64,000 nucleotides of DNA from CANJDH01 sp031430015 (GCA_031430015.1 JANPAR010000221.1:1-64000), one strand, 5' to 3'. Shown: positions 16,916 through 25,795, counted from the first letter of the stretch. Made by a program: numbers and translations. Notes: generated by a model not told the origin, from the sequence alone.

Positions 16916-18313
16916 TCAGTTGCGACGCGCCAGCGCGAGCAGCGCCTCCTGCACCGCCAAGTCAATCTCGATTCCTTCGACCATGCGCCGCGCCCGCTCG
17001 CGAAATGCGCGTTCCGACGGCACGCGAATCTCCGCCACACCGGGCAGACGCGGCACCGCGCGCACCCGTGCGATCATCGCCGACAACTCTCGTTTGAATT
17101 CGGCGAGCGGCAACAATAAATCAGGGCGCATTACCACCAGCAGATAGCCGTAGTCACGCGCAGCACTCAAACCCGAACCAGCCAGCACGGCGAGGGCCTG
17201 CATCGCGAGTGCCAGCGCGAAGCCTTTGTGCGCAGCCGCCGGCCCGCCGAAGGGCAAGAGTGCGCCGCCGCGCGCCGCCTGCGCATCGGTGGTCGGCGCA
17301 CCCGTGCCATCGAGCGCCACGCCTTCGGGCAGGGGCAGGCCGAGCAGCGCGTGAAGCCCAAGCTCGGTGCCGGGAAAGGCCGAGGTGCCGACATCGATCA
17401 CCAGCGGTTCACCCTCGGTGGGAAAACCGAAGGCAATCGGATTGGTGCCCAATGCCGGACGCGTGCCGCCGGGCGGCGCGACCAGGCTCGCCGCGCCCAC
17501 CGTGTGCAGCGCGATCAAATCGGCGCGCGCGATGCGCTCGGCGTAGTAGGCGCTGCGCCCGCTCATCCAGCTGTTATTGACGCCGACAAGTGCGAAGCCG
17601 TGCTCGCGCGCCTTGGCGATGGCGGCATCGGTCGCGTGATGCATGGTCAGCATGCCCTGGCGGTTGCCGCCGTCGAACAGGGTGGAGACCGGAGTCTCGT
17701 GCAACACGCGCATCGGCGTGACTGGTTGCTTCTGTTTCGGGCTGTTGATTACCTGCAGGATTTTCGGCAGGCCCGAGTATTCGTAGCCGCACAGTGCCGC
17801 ATCGAGCATGTGGTCGGCGAGGACCGAGGCGTCGTCCGCGTCGTAGCCTGCACCGCGCAGGGCGGCAACTGACAGACTGCGCGCTTCGTCAACAGACAAT
17901 TTCAGACGCTGCGCCGAGCGCAGATCGGGCGGTGGCACCTGCACGCTGCCGTCAAGCGGCCTGCGCCCCCGTTGTTCGAGTTGGCGCGCAATGGTGTCGT
18001 CCACGACGATGGGCAGCGTCAGGATCAGCGCGCCATACGACTTGCCGTGCGGGTCGAGCGAGAGTGAGCGCGTGACGCCGCCGCCGAGAGAATTTTCCAG
18101 CACAAAGTTGAGTGCATCGACGTTCGGCATTTCGTAGCGCGTGATTACGCCGCGCACCAGCTCGCCGAAATGCGCACGCACTCGTTCGACAGTCACCTGC
18201 CCGACCAGCAGCGAGTAATACTCGGGGCGATAGGCAATCACGCCGATGTTGCTGGCGTCACCTTTGTCGCCGGCGCGCGCGTGGGCGATTTCACGCAGGT
18301 AAAAGGTTTTCAT
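16916..18313 (-). CDS. Fusion of AtuA-like C-terminal domain with Ldh2-type oxidoreductase
   Basis: This 465-residue protein joins two usually separate parts. Residues 1 to about 105 (from MKTFYLREIAHARAGDKGDA) match the small AtuA-associated domain that accompanies DUF1446 proteins. From about 138 (LKLSVDEARSLSVAALRGAG) the rest is a malate/L-lactate dehydrogenase type 2 (Ldh2) protein, recognisable by ALGTNPIAFGFPT and GALLPFGG. Ldh2 enzymes normally have an SHG histidine near the N-terminus and an NSxHFG motif; here the sequence reads EYSGLP and NSWMSG, so both histidines are absent and activity may differ. It is third in a minus-strand set after a Bug receptor and a DUF1446 protein. The frame is uninterrupted. 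Confidence 0.85.
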   Translation of the reverse strand: MKTFYLREIAHARAGDKGDASNIGVIAYRPEYYSLLVGQVTVERVRAHFGELVRGVITRYEMPNVDALNFVLENSLGGGVTRSLSLDPHGKSYGALILTLPIVVDDTIARQLEQRGRRPLDGSVQVPPPDLRSAQRLKLSVDEARSLSVAALRGAGYDADDASVLADHMLDAALCGYEYSGLPKILQVINSPKQKQPVTPMRVLHETPVSTLFDGGNRQGMLTMHHATDAAIAKAREHGFALVGVNNSWMSGRSAYYAERIARADLIALHTVGAASLVAPPGGTRPALGTNPIAFGFPTEGEPLVIDVGTSAFPGTELGLHALLGLPLPEGVALDGTGAPTTDAQAARGGALLPFGGPAAAHKGFALALAMQALAVLAGSGLSAARDYGYLLVVMRPDLLLPLAEFKRELSAMIARVRAVPRLPGVAEIRVPSERAFRERARRMVEGIEIDLAVQEALLALARRN

Positions 18314-18331
18314 ATGCTTGTCGCCGGGATC

Positions 18332-19696
18332 CTAACCACCGGCCTCCTCAAACACGATGCGCGGCGTGACGGCGTCACGCGGAATCAGTACCGAGTAGAT
18401 CGCCAGCACTTCGCGCACTGTGGTACGCGGCAGCGACGACATCGCCGGGCCTTTGCCGACCAGGGTTTCGACTTCACCGGCGAGTTTGGCGGCATCGCGT
18501 TTTTGTTTGGCGCGGCCGGCAAAGCGCAGGCGCACTTCGTAAGGCTCATGCGCCGCCGGCAGCGAGGCCGCGCCGTGCAGGGAGTTCACGCCGATGTAAT
18601 CGACACGCAGTTCTTCAAGCTGCACGCCGCCGATGCGCAGACGTTCGCGCACCACTTGTTCAGCCAGACGCGCGCGGTTGATGCAACCAAGGCCCGCGTA
18701 GGTGATTTCGGCTTCGCCGATCCAGCCTTCCTTGATGCCCACTGATACCTTCAGTTGCGCGGGCCGCGCCCGCCCGCGTCCACCGCTGATGCGCACCTGA
18801 TCAACACCCACTTCGTCGAGCCGTACACCGGTGAAATCGACCACCACATCGGGCGTGATGTAGGTGGCTGGATCGTGAATTTCGTAGAGCATCTGCTCGG
18901 TGCAAATGGCGCGGTTGATTACACCGCCGGTGCCGGCCACCTTGCCAACGATGCAACCGCCATCGGGCGACATGTCGAGAAACGGGTAGCCCAGATTGCC
19001 GAGGTCGGGTACATCCTTGTAACCGGGGTCAGCAAAAAAACCGCCCGACACATTTGCGCCGCACTCGACCATGTCGGCACACACCTGGCCCTGGCCGAGC
19101 AGATTCCAGTCGTCCTGTGCCCAGCCGAATTCATGGATCATCGGCGCGAGGAACAGCGAGCAATCGGCGACGCGCCCGGTGAGCACGATGTCTGCTCCCT
19201 GACGCAGTGCTTCGACGATGTTGTCGGCACCGAGATAGGCATTGGCACAGGTGATCTCGCCAGAGAGTGTGGCAAGTGGCAACCCGGTCTCCAGAATCGG
19301 CAGCGTAGCGGCGTGCGCGCGGCAGTAGTCGAGCACGTCGTCGCCGAGCACCGCCGCGATCTTCATCGGCCCGAGTTGGAGGTTGCGCACTAGCTCTGTG
19401 GTTTTGGCCAGTGCGCCCAGTGGATTGGCCGCGCCCATGCTGGTGACGATGCGCGTGCCGTGTCGCACGCAATGCGGCAGCACCGCGCGCAGACGCGCTT
19501 CAAGCAGTTCGTTGTAACCCTTGGACGGGTCGAGCAGACGTTGTGCATTCGCGAGTGCAATGGTGCGCTCGGCGAGGGTTTCGAAGACGAGGTAATCAAG
19601 CGCACCATGTTCGGCCAGCAGTGCGGCAGGTTCGATGCGGTCGCCGGCATAGCTTGCGCCCGCACCGATGCGCAGGCGCGTAGTGCAGCCTGCCAC
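18332..19696 (-). CDS. DUF1446/AtuA-family protein
   Basis: This protein of about 454 residues matches the AtuA (acyclic terpene utilisation) DUF1446 family. It has RIGAGASYAGDRIEPA at the start, GSGDxx-like SGEITCANAYLGA, DIVLTGRVADCSLFLAP and LNGGxx-like GGCIVGKVAGTGG segments. The biochemical role of the family is unsettled; AtuA is linked to citronellol and acyclic terpene catabolism in Pseudomonas. I chose a GTG at 19696, two bases after the stop of the upstream Bug gene, because the longer ORF would overlap that gene by 43 bases. The small AtuA partner domain that normally follows is found fused to the next protein. Confidence 0.85.
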   Translation of the reverse strand: MAGCTTRLRIGAGASYAGDRIEPAALLAEHGALDYLVFETLAERTIALANAQRLLDPSKGYNELLEARLRAVLPHCVRHGTRIVTSMGAANPLGALAKTTELVRNLQLGPMKIAAVLGDDVLDYCRAHAATLPILETGLPLATLSGEITCANAYLGADNIVEALRQGADIVLTGRVADCSLFLAPMIHEFGWAQDDWNLLGQGQVCADMVECGANVSGGFFADPGYKDVPDLGNLGYPFLDMSPDGGCIVGKVAGTGGVINRAICTEQMLYEIHDPATYITPDVVVDFTGVRLDEVGVDQVRISGGRGRARPAQLKVSVGIKEGWIGEAEITYAGLGCINRARLAEQVVRERLRIGGVQLEELRVDYIGVNSLHGAASLPAAHEPYEVRLRFAGRAKQKRDAAKLAGEVETLVGKGPAMSSLPRTTVREVLAIYSVLIPRDAVTPRIVFEEAGG

Positions 19697-19698
19697 GC

Positions 19699-20676
19699 TT
19701 ATTCGCCCTTGATGTTTCGAAGCTTGATCACGCGCGCCCATTTCTCGGCGTCCTGCTTTTGCAGCGCGGCGAGCGCGGACGGCGTGCCGGGTGCGGGTAC
19801 CACGCCCGAGGCCATCATCCTTGACTTGACGCCCTCGCTCTCCAGTGTGCGGCGCATCGCGGCATTAACGCGCTCGACTTCGGCCGCTGGCGTGCCCTTC
19901 GATGCGTAGATCGCATACCAGTTGTTCGAATCCACGCCGGGGATGCCCATCTCATCGAGCGTGCGCACCTCGGGCAGCAGCGGATGACGCTTGGGTGCGG
20001 CGAGGCCGAGTGCCTTGAGCTTGCCGCCCTTGATGTTGGCGAGCGCCGGCGGCACGTCGATGAACAGGCCGTCGATGTGGCCCGCGATCGCATCGATGAT
20101 CGCCGGGCCGACACCTTTGTAAGGCACGTGACGCAGTTGTGTCTTGCTCACATCGGCGAGCAACTCCATCGCCAGATGCGGCATGCTGCCGATGCCTGAC
20201 GAGCCCATCGTCGCGCCGCCCGCCTTCAGCTTCGCGGCAGCGATGAACTCGGGCACTGTGTTGGCGGGGTTGTTGATGCTGGTCACCAGCACTTCGTCGG
20301 TATTGCACACCAATGTCACCGGCGTGAGGTCGCGCACCGGGTCATACGCGAGCTTCTCGTAGAGCGACGGGCTGATCGACACCGGGCCGGTGGTGGTGAG
20401 GAACAGCGTCTGCCCGTCCGGTGCGGCCTTGGCGACGAAGTCGGCGGCGATGCCGGCATTGGCGCCGGTCTTGTTCTCGACAATCACCTGCTGTCCCAAC
20501 TCTCGGCCCAATTGATCGGCCATCAGGCGCGCCACAAAATCAATCGGGCCGCCAGGGGGAAAGCCGACGATCAGGCGCGTGGTCCTGGTGGTTTGCGCGC
20601 GCAACGCGCCGCTGGCGAGCGCGCAGGCGGCTCCCGCTCCCTGCAACAAGGTACGGCGATTCCGGTTGATGCGCAT
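19699..20676 (-). CDS. Bug/TctC-family periplasmic solute receptor
   Basis: This 325-residue receptor starts at an ATG with AAGGAG upstream. Its N-terminus MRINRNRRTLLQGAGAACAL contains a paired-arginine signal that looks Tat-like, ending near ALRA-QTTR. The family signatures are LIVGFPPGGPIDFVARL, ENKTGANAG, KAAPDGQTLFL, YKGVGPAIIDAIAGH and the closing KWARVIKLRNIKGE. It leads a three-gene minus-strand set with DUF1446 and the AtuA-like/Ldh2 fusion, so it probably delivers the compound those proteins process. Upstream at 20892-21245 lies a decayed relative on the same strand. Confidence 0.9.
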   Translation of the reverse strand: MRINRNRRTLLQGAGAACALASGALRAQTTRTTRLIVGFPPGGPIDFVARLMADQLGRELGQQVIVENKTGANAGIAADFVAKAAPDGQTLFLTTTGPVSISPSLYEKLAYDPVRDLTPVTLVCNTDEVLVTSINNPANTVPEFIAAAKLKAGGATMGSSGIGSMPHLAMELLADVSKTQLRHVPYKGVGPAIIDAIAGHIDGLFIDVPPALANIKGGKLKALGLAAPKRHPLLPEVRTLDEMGIPGVDSNNWYAIYASKGTPAAEVERVNAAMRRTLESEGVKSRMMASGVVPAPGTPSALAALQKQDAEKWARVIKLRNIKGE

Positions 20677-20780
20677 GATCCAGTCTCCTTGATCCGTGGC
20701 GGGTCCACGGGGGTGTGCGCCCGGCGCTCTGCCGACAGGGCAGTGGGCTTCAATTTCATTATATCGACAAGCTGACAACC

Positions 20781-20842
20781 GCACCCACCAAGGGTTGCAT
20801 TCAAACATTCATCGGAGAGTGGCTCCCACCAACGGTTTTATC
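20781..20842 (+). repeat. Two copies of the dispersed intergenic repeat
   Basis: The first (20781-20798) is degenerate, CACCCACCAAGGGTTGC. The second (20819-20842) is strong, GGCTCCCACCAACGGTTTTA. They lie between a Bug gene and the Bug remnant in the 625-base interval 20677-21301. Confidence 0.65.
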
Positions 20843-20891
20843 TTGGTTGCCACCATTGGTTCGTTGCAGGCGCGCCGCGCCGGCGCACGCT

Positions 20892-21245
20892 CTACTCGCT
20901 GCGCACGCCTTTCACGTCGAGGGCGTGGCCGATGGAAGAGGCGATGGCGGCTTGGCAGGCATCAAACAGTTCGCTCACCATGTACGGCCCGCTGCCAAGG
21001 CCAAACGATGCACAGGACAGCTTGCGAGGGTTGGCCTTGGCAAAAGCGGCTACGACGGCCATGGTCTTGAAGCGGCTGTTTGCAGGCACGACCATGGCGT
21101 AGGGGAGGGACACAATCTGCCAGACGACCGCAAAGTAATCGATCGGATCAAAGGGAAATTTTTTCTAGAGGTTTGGCGAAAAGGTGTGTACCGTCGCAGA
21201 CATCGCCAGCAGCGTATAGCCGTCGGGCGCGGCTTGCGCTGGCAA
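20892..21245 (-). pseudogene. Decayed Bug/TctC receptor gene fragment
   Basis: Reading the minus strand from about 21236 gives QAAPDGYTLLAMSATVHTFS, then a TAG stop at 21165-21167. The frame continues as KKFPFDPIDYFAVVWQ and VSLPYAMVVPANSRFKTMAV, and then KANPRKLSCASFG with GPYMVSELF. These are the successive middle segments of a Bug receptor in the right order and spacing, in one frame with one internal stop. The signal peptide, the first lobe and the whole C-terminal half are missing. Such a piece cannot make a functional receptor. It sits upstream of an intact Bug gene on the same strand, so it may be an older duplicate. Confidence 0.85.
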
Positions 21246-21301
21246 CGGTACGCCTCGCTATACTTCTTCCGTCAAGCATTCCATCCAGCCCGAGGCCCTC
21301 C

Positions 21302-22078
21302 ATGTCCGTGACCCAACTGAAGTCTCTCCGCCCTGTCGCCGGCGCTGATGCGCCACGCCAAGCCAATATCCACCTTGCTGCGGCCTACCGCTTGGCAGTG
21401 TTCGATGACCTCGAAGAAGGCATCGACAACCACTTCACCATGACAGTGCCGGGTTGTGATGATCGCTACCTGATCCTGCCATTCGGCCTGCATTGGTCCG
21501 AAGCCCGTGCCAGCGACATGATCGTCTTCAACGAACAAGGCGAAACGCTTGAAGGCGAAGGCGTGGTGGAGCTGTCGGCGCAGTGCATCCACGCGCCGAT
21601 CCACCGCATCACCGGCGCGAGGGTCGTGCTGCACACCCACCAGACCTGGGCTGTGGCGCTCAACATGCTCAAAGACAACCGCCTCTTGCCAGCGAGCCAG
21701 ACCGCTGCGTTTTTCCACGGCCATGTCGCCTACGACGATACCTACCAAGGCACGGCAGACTTCGTTGAAGAGGGTGAGCGCCTCGCACACCTGATCGGCA
21801 AGAAGCAGGTGCTGTTCATGAAGAACCATGGCGTGCTGGTGGTGGGCGACACCGTGGCGCAGGCCTACCGGCGGCTCTACAAGCTCGAACGCGTCTGCCG
21901 CGCCCAGGTGCTGGCGATGAGCACCGGCCAGCCGCTGCAAATTCTCTCTGACGACATCGTGGCGCAGGTGCAATCGCCACCGCCGGATGACCGGCATGTC
22001 CGCAGCGAGCGCGAGCGCCTCTACTTCGAAGCCATGATGCGCGTGCTCGACCGGGAGCTACCGGGCTATGCCGACTGA
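21302..22078 (+). CDS. Class II aldolase/adducin-family protein
   Basis: This 258-residue protein has the class II aldolase/adducin fold. Motifs are NHFTMTVPG near residue 45, the metal-binding HTHQ (VVLHTHQTWAVAL) and the later His in FMKNHGVLVVGDTV. Family members are fuculose-phosphate aldolases, ribulose-phosphate epimerases or decarboxylases; the sequence does not separate these. The early His of the zinc site is in the HAPIHR/HTHQ region. I chose the ATG at 21302 because the open frame upstream overlaps the Bug remnant and looks non-coding. A conserved hypothetical gene follows 44 bases later on the same strand and may be co-transcribed. Confidence 0.87.
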   Translation: MSVTQLKSLRPVAGADAPRQANIHLAAAYRLAVFDDLEEGIDNHFTMTVPGCDDRYLILPFGLHWSEARASDMIVFNEQGETLEGEGVVELSAQCIHAPIHRITGARVVLHTHQTWAVALNMLKDNRLLPASQTAAFFHGHVAYDDTYQGTADFVEEGERLAHLIGKKQVLFMKNHGVLVVGDTVAQAYRRLYKLERVCRAQVLAMSTGQPLQILSDDIVAQVQSPPPDDRHVRSERERLYFEAMMRVLDRELPGYAD

Positions 22079-22122
22079 TTTGCGCACTTTGCGCTTAACG
22101 CACCAACCTGCAGGAGACAGCA

Positions 22123-22707
22123 ATGAGTGAACCACGCTTGGTCGATCCCGGTGAAGTCGTCATGACCGGGGAAAATTCCTTCATCCGCCTCTCGGACGAT
22201 GGCGGCAAAACACTGGTTGACCGGGTCAGCCATTGGCGCGTGCTGTGGTCACCGGCGGGGCCGGGGCATGCGCTCTTCATCGACAGCCCGCTCACCGGCG
22301 ACGGGCCGGTGGTCTATGCCGACAACATCGGCATGGCGCGCTTTCTGCAGCGCCGCATCGAGTCATTCCTGCACGCCCCTTTCGGTGATGAATCGCTACC
22401 GGTCATCGATGCCGAGTTTGCGCGCACCGGCAATGCACTCGCCACCGTCGAAGAGCGCATTTCGTCCGATGATGGCGAGATCGTGCTGGCCTGGTGGGAT
22501 CTCTTGCCGGCGTTCGTGATCACCGTGCCTCCCGGGCAAATGAACCGGCCGCTTGGCGTCTACAGCACCTTTTTTCCGGCACGCGGCGCGCAGTTGTCAG
22601 TGAACGGCGAAGCCGCCACGGCCAAGCCGTTCGCGCAGGATCGCTCTGGCAAGGCGTCCTCAAGCTGTGTGCTGGCGTGGTCGGAGACCTGGGTGGGGCC
22701 GGGCTGA
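22123..22707 (+). CDS. Conserved protein of unknown function
   Basis: I do not recognise a named family. The 194-residue protein has no signal peptide or membrane segment. Visible features are an acidic N-terminus, HWRVLWSPAGPGHALFIDSP, YADNIGMARFLQRRIESFL, and a beta-rich C-terminal half ending SSSCVLAWSETWVGPG. The last part resembles a small ligand- or cofactor-binding beta barrel, but this is weak inference. AGGAG precedes the ATG. It follows a class II aldolase gene and may act in the same pathway. A strong hairpin 46 bases past its stop probably ends the transcript. Confidence 0.75.
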   Translation: MSEPRLVDPGEVVMTGENSFIRLSDDGGKTLVDRVSHWRVLWSPAGPGHALFIDSPLTGDGPVVYADNIGMARFLQRRIESFLHAPFGDESLPVIDAEFARTGNALATVEERISSDDGEIVLAWWDLLPAFVITVPPGQMNRPLGVYSTFFPARGAQLSVNGEAATAKPFAQDRSGKASSSCVLAWSETWVGPG

Positions 22708-22753
22708 GCAGCGCAGCCTGAGCGGCACGGCCTGAGTTCGCGCAGCAGCACCA

Positions 22754-22786
22754 GCCGCAAACCCTTGTCTACCAAGGGTTTGCGGC
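22754..22786. terminator. Perfect 14-bp hairpin between convergent genes, built from a repeat copy
   Basis: The arms GCCGCAAACCCTTG (22754-22767) and CAAGGGTTTGCGGC (22773-22786) pair perfectly around a five-base loop TCTAC. The right arm, ACCAAGGGTTTGCGGC with its flank, is a variant of the dispersed repeat. The hairpin lies midway between two convergent genes, so it can serve as a bidirectional terminator, although the U-run is short. Confidence 0.75.
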
Positions 22787-22813
22787 GTTTGGTCAGCCCG
22801 GCGTTCGGTAAGC

Positions 22814-24205
22814 CTAATCGAGCGGTTTCAAGCCTTCCAGCAAGGTCGGGATCAACTCCGAAACCGTCGGGTGGATGTGCATGGCGCGCCCGATTGCTTC
22901 GTACGACAGACCCGCAGTCATGACATCGATGATCGAGTGAATCGCTTCATCGCCCTCGATGCCGAGCAGGGCCGCGCCGAGTATTTTTTTCGACTCCGCA
23001 TCGACCAGCACCTTCATGAATCCTTGCGTCTCGCCGCGTTCGCGCGCACGGCCGACACGTGCCATCGGCATCTTGGCGCGTAGGGCCTGGCGCCCGCTCT
23101 TCTCACAGGCGGCGCGCACTTCGCGCTCGCTCATGCCGACCCGCCCAAGCGGCGGGTCGACGAATAACGCATAGGCGGGGATGCGCTCGCTCACGCGCCG
23201 CGCGCCGCCATCGAGCAGATTGGCGGCCACGATTTCGTAGTCGTTCCACGAGGTATGGGTGAACGCGCCGCGGCCGTTCGCGTCACCCAGAGCCCAGATG
23301 CCGGGCACGTTGGTGCGCAACTCGTCGTCGACGGTGATGAAGCCGCGTGCGTCGACGGCGACGCCGGCCGCCTCCAGCCCGAGATCGGCGGTGTTGGGCA
23401 CGCGCCCCACGGCCACCAGCAAATGGCTGCCCACTAGTTGCTCGTCGGCGTTGCCGCAATTGACGCCTACCGCAACGCCTTCGCCATGTTTTGATACATT
23501 CAAGCAAGTGGCATTGAGCCGGAACTCGATGCCCTCGCGCTCGAGGATGGCGCGGATCGCATCGGAGACATCATCATCTTCGCGCCCGATCAGGCGTGGG
23601 CCTTTTTCGATCACCGTCACCTGCGCACCGAAGCGCCGCATCATCTGCGCAAACTCCAGCCCGATGTAGCTGCCGCCGATGATCAAGAGGTGTTGCGGCA
23701 CGATGTCGAGCTCCATCACGCGTGAGCTGTCAAGCCAGGCCACCTCGTCCAGACCGGGAATGTCGGGCACGCTCGAGCGCCCGCCAACGTTGATGAAAAT
23801 CTCCGGCGCTTCGAGCAGCGCGTCGCTCACCCGCACGGACTGCGGCCCTTCGAGGCGCGCATGACCTTGCAACACCGTGAGGCCGCGCGTCGAGCGCAGC
23901 CACTGCTCCACGCCCTTGGTCGACTGGCTCACTACGTCGTTTTTGCGCGCCATGACGCGCGCCATGTCGATGCGGAAGCCGGCGTCGATCATCACGCCGA
24001 AATGGTCGCCGGTACGCGCCACGTGCGCCGCGCGCGCACTCGCTACCAGCGTCTTGGTCGGCACGCAGCCGACGTTCACGCAGGTGCCGCCGAAACGCTT
24101 GCGCTCGATGATGGCGGTGTTGCGCCCCGCTTTGGCGAGGCGCGCGGCAAGTGCGGGACCGGCCTGGCCGGTGCCGATGACGATGGCGTCGTATGGGGTG
24201 GGCAT
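22814..24205 (-). CDS. Pyridine nucleotide-disulfide oxidoreductase, mercuric reductase-like
   Basis: This 463-residue flavoprotein of the lipoamide dehydrogenase/mercuric reductase family has the FAD motif DAIVIGTGQAGPALAARLA. The redox-active disulfide is C42 and C47 (GGTCVNVGCVPTK), and the NAD(P)H motif is LLIIGGSYIGLEFAQ. The second FAD site is in GIWALGDANGRGAFTHTS, and the C-terminal HIHPTVSELIPTL supplies the active-site His. It lacks the N-terminal HMA domain and the C-terminal cysteine pair of true MerA, so mercury reduction is not supported. Uncharacterised paralogs of this type are common. I chose the ATG at 24205 because it begins the FAD motif. The gene is divergent from an EamA transporter gene. 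Confidence 0.88.
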   Translation of the reverse strand: MPTPYDAIVIGTGQAGPALAARLAKAGRNTAIIERKRFGGTCVNVGCVPTKTLVASARAAHVARTGDHFGVMIDAGFRIDMARVMARKNDVVSQSTKGVEQWLRSTRGLTVLQGHARLEGPQSVRVSDALLEAPEIFINVGGRSSVPDIPGLDEVAWLDSSRVMELDIVPQHLLIIGGSYIGLEFAQMMRRFGAQVTVIEKGPRLIGREDDDVSDAIRAILEREGIEFRLNATCLNVSKHGEGVAVGVNCGNADEQLVGSHLLVAVGRVPNTADLGLEAAGVAVDARGFITVDDELRTNVPGIWALGDANGRGAFTHTSWNDYEIVAANLLDGGARRVSERIPAYALFVDPPLGRVGMSEREVRAACEKSGRQALRAKMPMARVGRARERGETQGFMKVLVDAESKKILGAALLGIEGDEAIHSIIDVMTAGLSYEAIGRAMHIHPTVSELIPTLLEGLKPLD

Positions 24206-24479
24206 GGCGGTTTCTTGGTTAATGTCGGTTAAAGGACGGCCAGGCAAATGCTGTTCATTGTCTGCTTGCGCCACAATACGCCAATTCGGATGGGCACTGA
24301 CAGAATGAGCCTCGCAATCGATCGCGTTCAAAGGAAGTTCAATCAACCGATTGAGTTGGCGCAACATGCGTCGAGCCCAAAGGTGCGTTGCCCATTCGAG
24401 GTAGCCTCGCTTCCACAGCTATACAGCGGGGTGGCGTGATGGCCCGCAATCTGCTGCATCCAACGCAACATTTTCTTGG

Positions 24480-25556
24480 TTGCGTGACGCGGTGGCGTCC
24501 GCCTTGACGCTGCGCAGTTGGCCCGCCTTGCGCGGCGGCCTGTTTGCGCTGGGTGCGGCTCTGTTGTTCGGCGCAAGCACGCCCCTGGTGCAGCGCTTCG
24601 GCCTCAACGTCAGCAGCTTCTGGACTGCGGCGCTGCTGTACGCGGGCGCAGCGCTGGTCGGCGCACTGTCATTGCGTCCCCAGTCGCAAGAGGCGCGTTT
24701 GCGCACGGCTGATCTGCCGCGCCTCGCGGCAATGGCGGCATGCGGCGCTGCGTTGGGGCCGGTGTTGCTGGTCTGGGGCCTGGCGCATACCAGCGGCACC
24801 AGCGCATCCTTGATGCTGACGCTTGAAGCCGTGTTCACCGTGGTTCTCGCGCGCTGGCTGTACGCCGAGCAGATGGACCGCCGGGTCAAGGCCGCGCTGG
24901 GTCTGCTCACTGCGGGGGGTGTGCTGTTGGTACTGGACCAGGCGCAGGCTGCAGGCGACACACAATGGCTCGGCTTGCTGGCCGTGCTCGGCGCGACGGC
25001 AGCGTGGGGGCTGGACAATACCTTGTCGCGCAGCCTTGCGGAGCGCGACCCCGGCCAGGTGGTGCTGGGCAAATCGCTGTTGGGTGCATTGGCGACCGCC
25101 GGTATGGGTTTCGCGTTCGGCGCGCCGCTTCCACCGCGCGATGCGGCGCTGGCGCTGCTGCTAATTGGCGCAACCGGCTATGGCCTAAGCCTGCGCCTGT
25201 ATCTGCTGGCGCAGCGCGAATTCGGCGCCGCGCGCACCGGGTCGGTATTTGCATTTGCCCCTTTTCTCGGCGCAGTGCTGGCGTATGCGCTGGGCGAGCG
25301 TGGCGCGTCAGTCTGGCTTATCGCGGGTGCGCTGCTGATGTTGGCCGGTGTGCTGTTGCACCTGATGGAGCGGCACGCGCACGAGCATGCCCACGAAGCG
25401 CTGGAGCACGAGCATGCGCACACCCACGATGACGGGCACCATACCCATCTGCATATGTCACCCTCCGCGGCGGCGCATAGCCATCAGCACAGGCATGAAC
25501 CCCTGGTTCACGTTCATCCGCACACACCGGACGCGCACCACGTCCACCGCCATTGA
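24480..25556 (+). CDS. EamA/DMT-family transporter with histidine-rich tail
   Basis: This protein of about 358 residues has ten predicted hydrophobic segments in two EamA repeats, the layout of drug/metabolite transporters. From about residue 296 it adds a hydrophilic tail with 23 histidines in 63 residues, in HEHAHEALEHEHAHTHDDGH-type runs. That tail is unusual for EamA proteins and suggests Zn, Ni, Co or Cu binding on the cytoplasmic side. The start is uncertain: a TTG at 24480 opens the frame, while a GTG at 24492 is also possible. Substrate and direction are unknown. It lies 238 bases before the lemA operon. Confidence 0.87.
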   Translation: MRDAVASALTLRSWPALRGGLFALGAALLFGASTPLVQRFGLNVSSFWTAALLYAGAALVGALSLRPQSQEARLRTADLPRLAAMAACGAALGPVLLVWGLAHTSGTSASLMLTLEAVFTVVLARWLYAEQMDRRVKAALGLLTAGGVLLVLDQAQAAGDTQWLGLLAVLGATAAWGLDNTLSRSLAERDPGQVVLGKSLLGALATAGMGFAFGAPLPPRDAALALLLIGATGYGLSLRLYLLAQREFGAARTGSVFAFAPFLGAVLAYALGERGASVWLIAGALLMLAGVLLHLMERHAHEHAHEALEHEHAHTHDDGHHTHLHMSPSAAAHSHQHRHEPLVHVHPHTPDAHHVHRH

Positions 25557-25581
25557 TTCCCGCAAAAGGCGGCTCCAGGAG

Positions 25582-25645
25582 GCGCTCGTACCAACGCTTT
25601 CCATGATGTTGTCATGAAGAGTGGCTCGCACCAAGGCGTTTTGCC
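25582..25645 (+). repeat. Two copies of the dispersed intergenic repeat
   Basis: One copy (25582-25602) is GCGCTCGTACCAACGCTTTC and the second (25619-25645) contains GGCTCGCACCAAGGCGTTTT. Both are on the plus strand in the 239-base gap between the EamA and lemA genes; the rest of that gap shows nothing else I can identify. Confidence 0.65.
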
Positions 25646-25795
25646 CGGCTCCATGCTGGCTTGCCGTCTCTCGCAGGAACGCACCGGCTCTTGATCTGCC
25701 TCAACCAGCCCCGATCTTCAGGGTGCATCATCCAATCCATAATGGCCTTTGGGCTGCACCGCATTGTTGAAATGCATATTCTTGGAGAACACAGC

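Noticed and set aside
22814..24205. Mercuric reductase (merA) as part of the metal island
   Set aside because: It lacks the HMA domain and the C-terminal cysteine pair, and no other mer gene is near.
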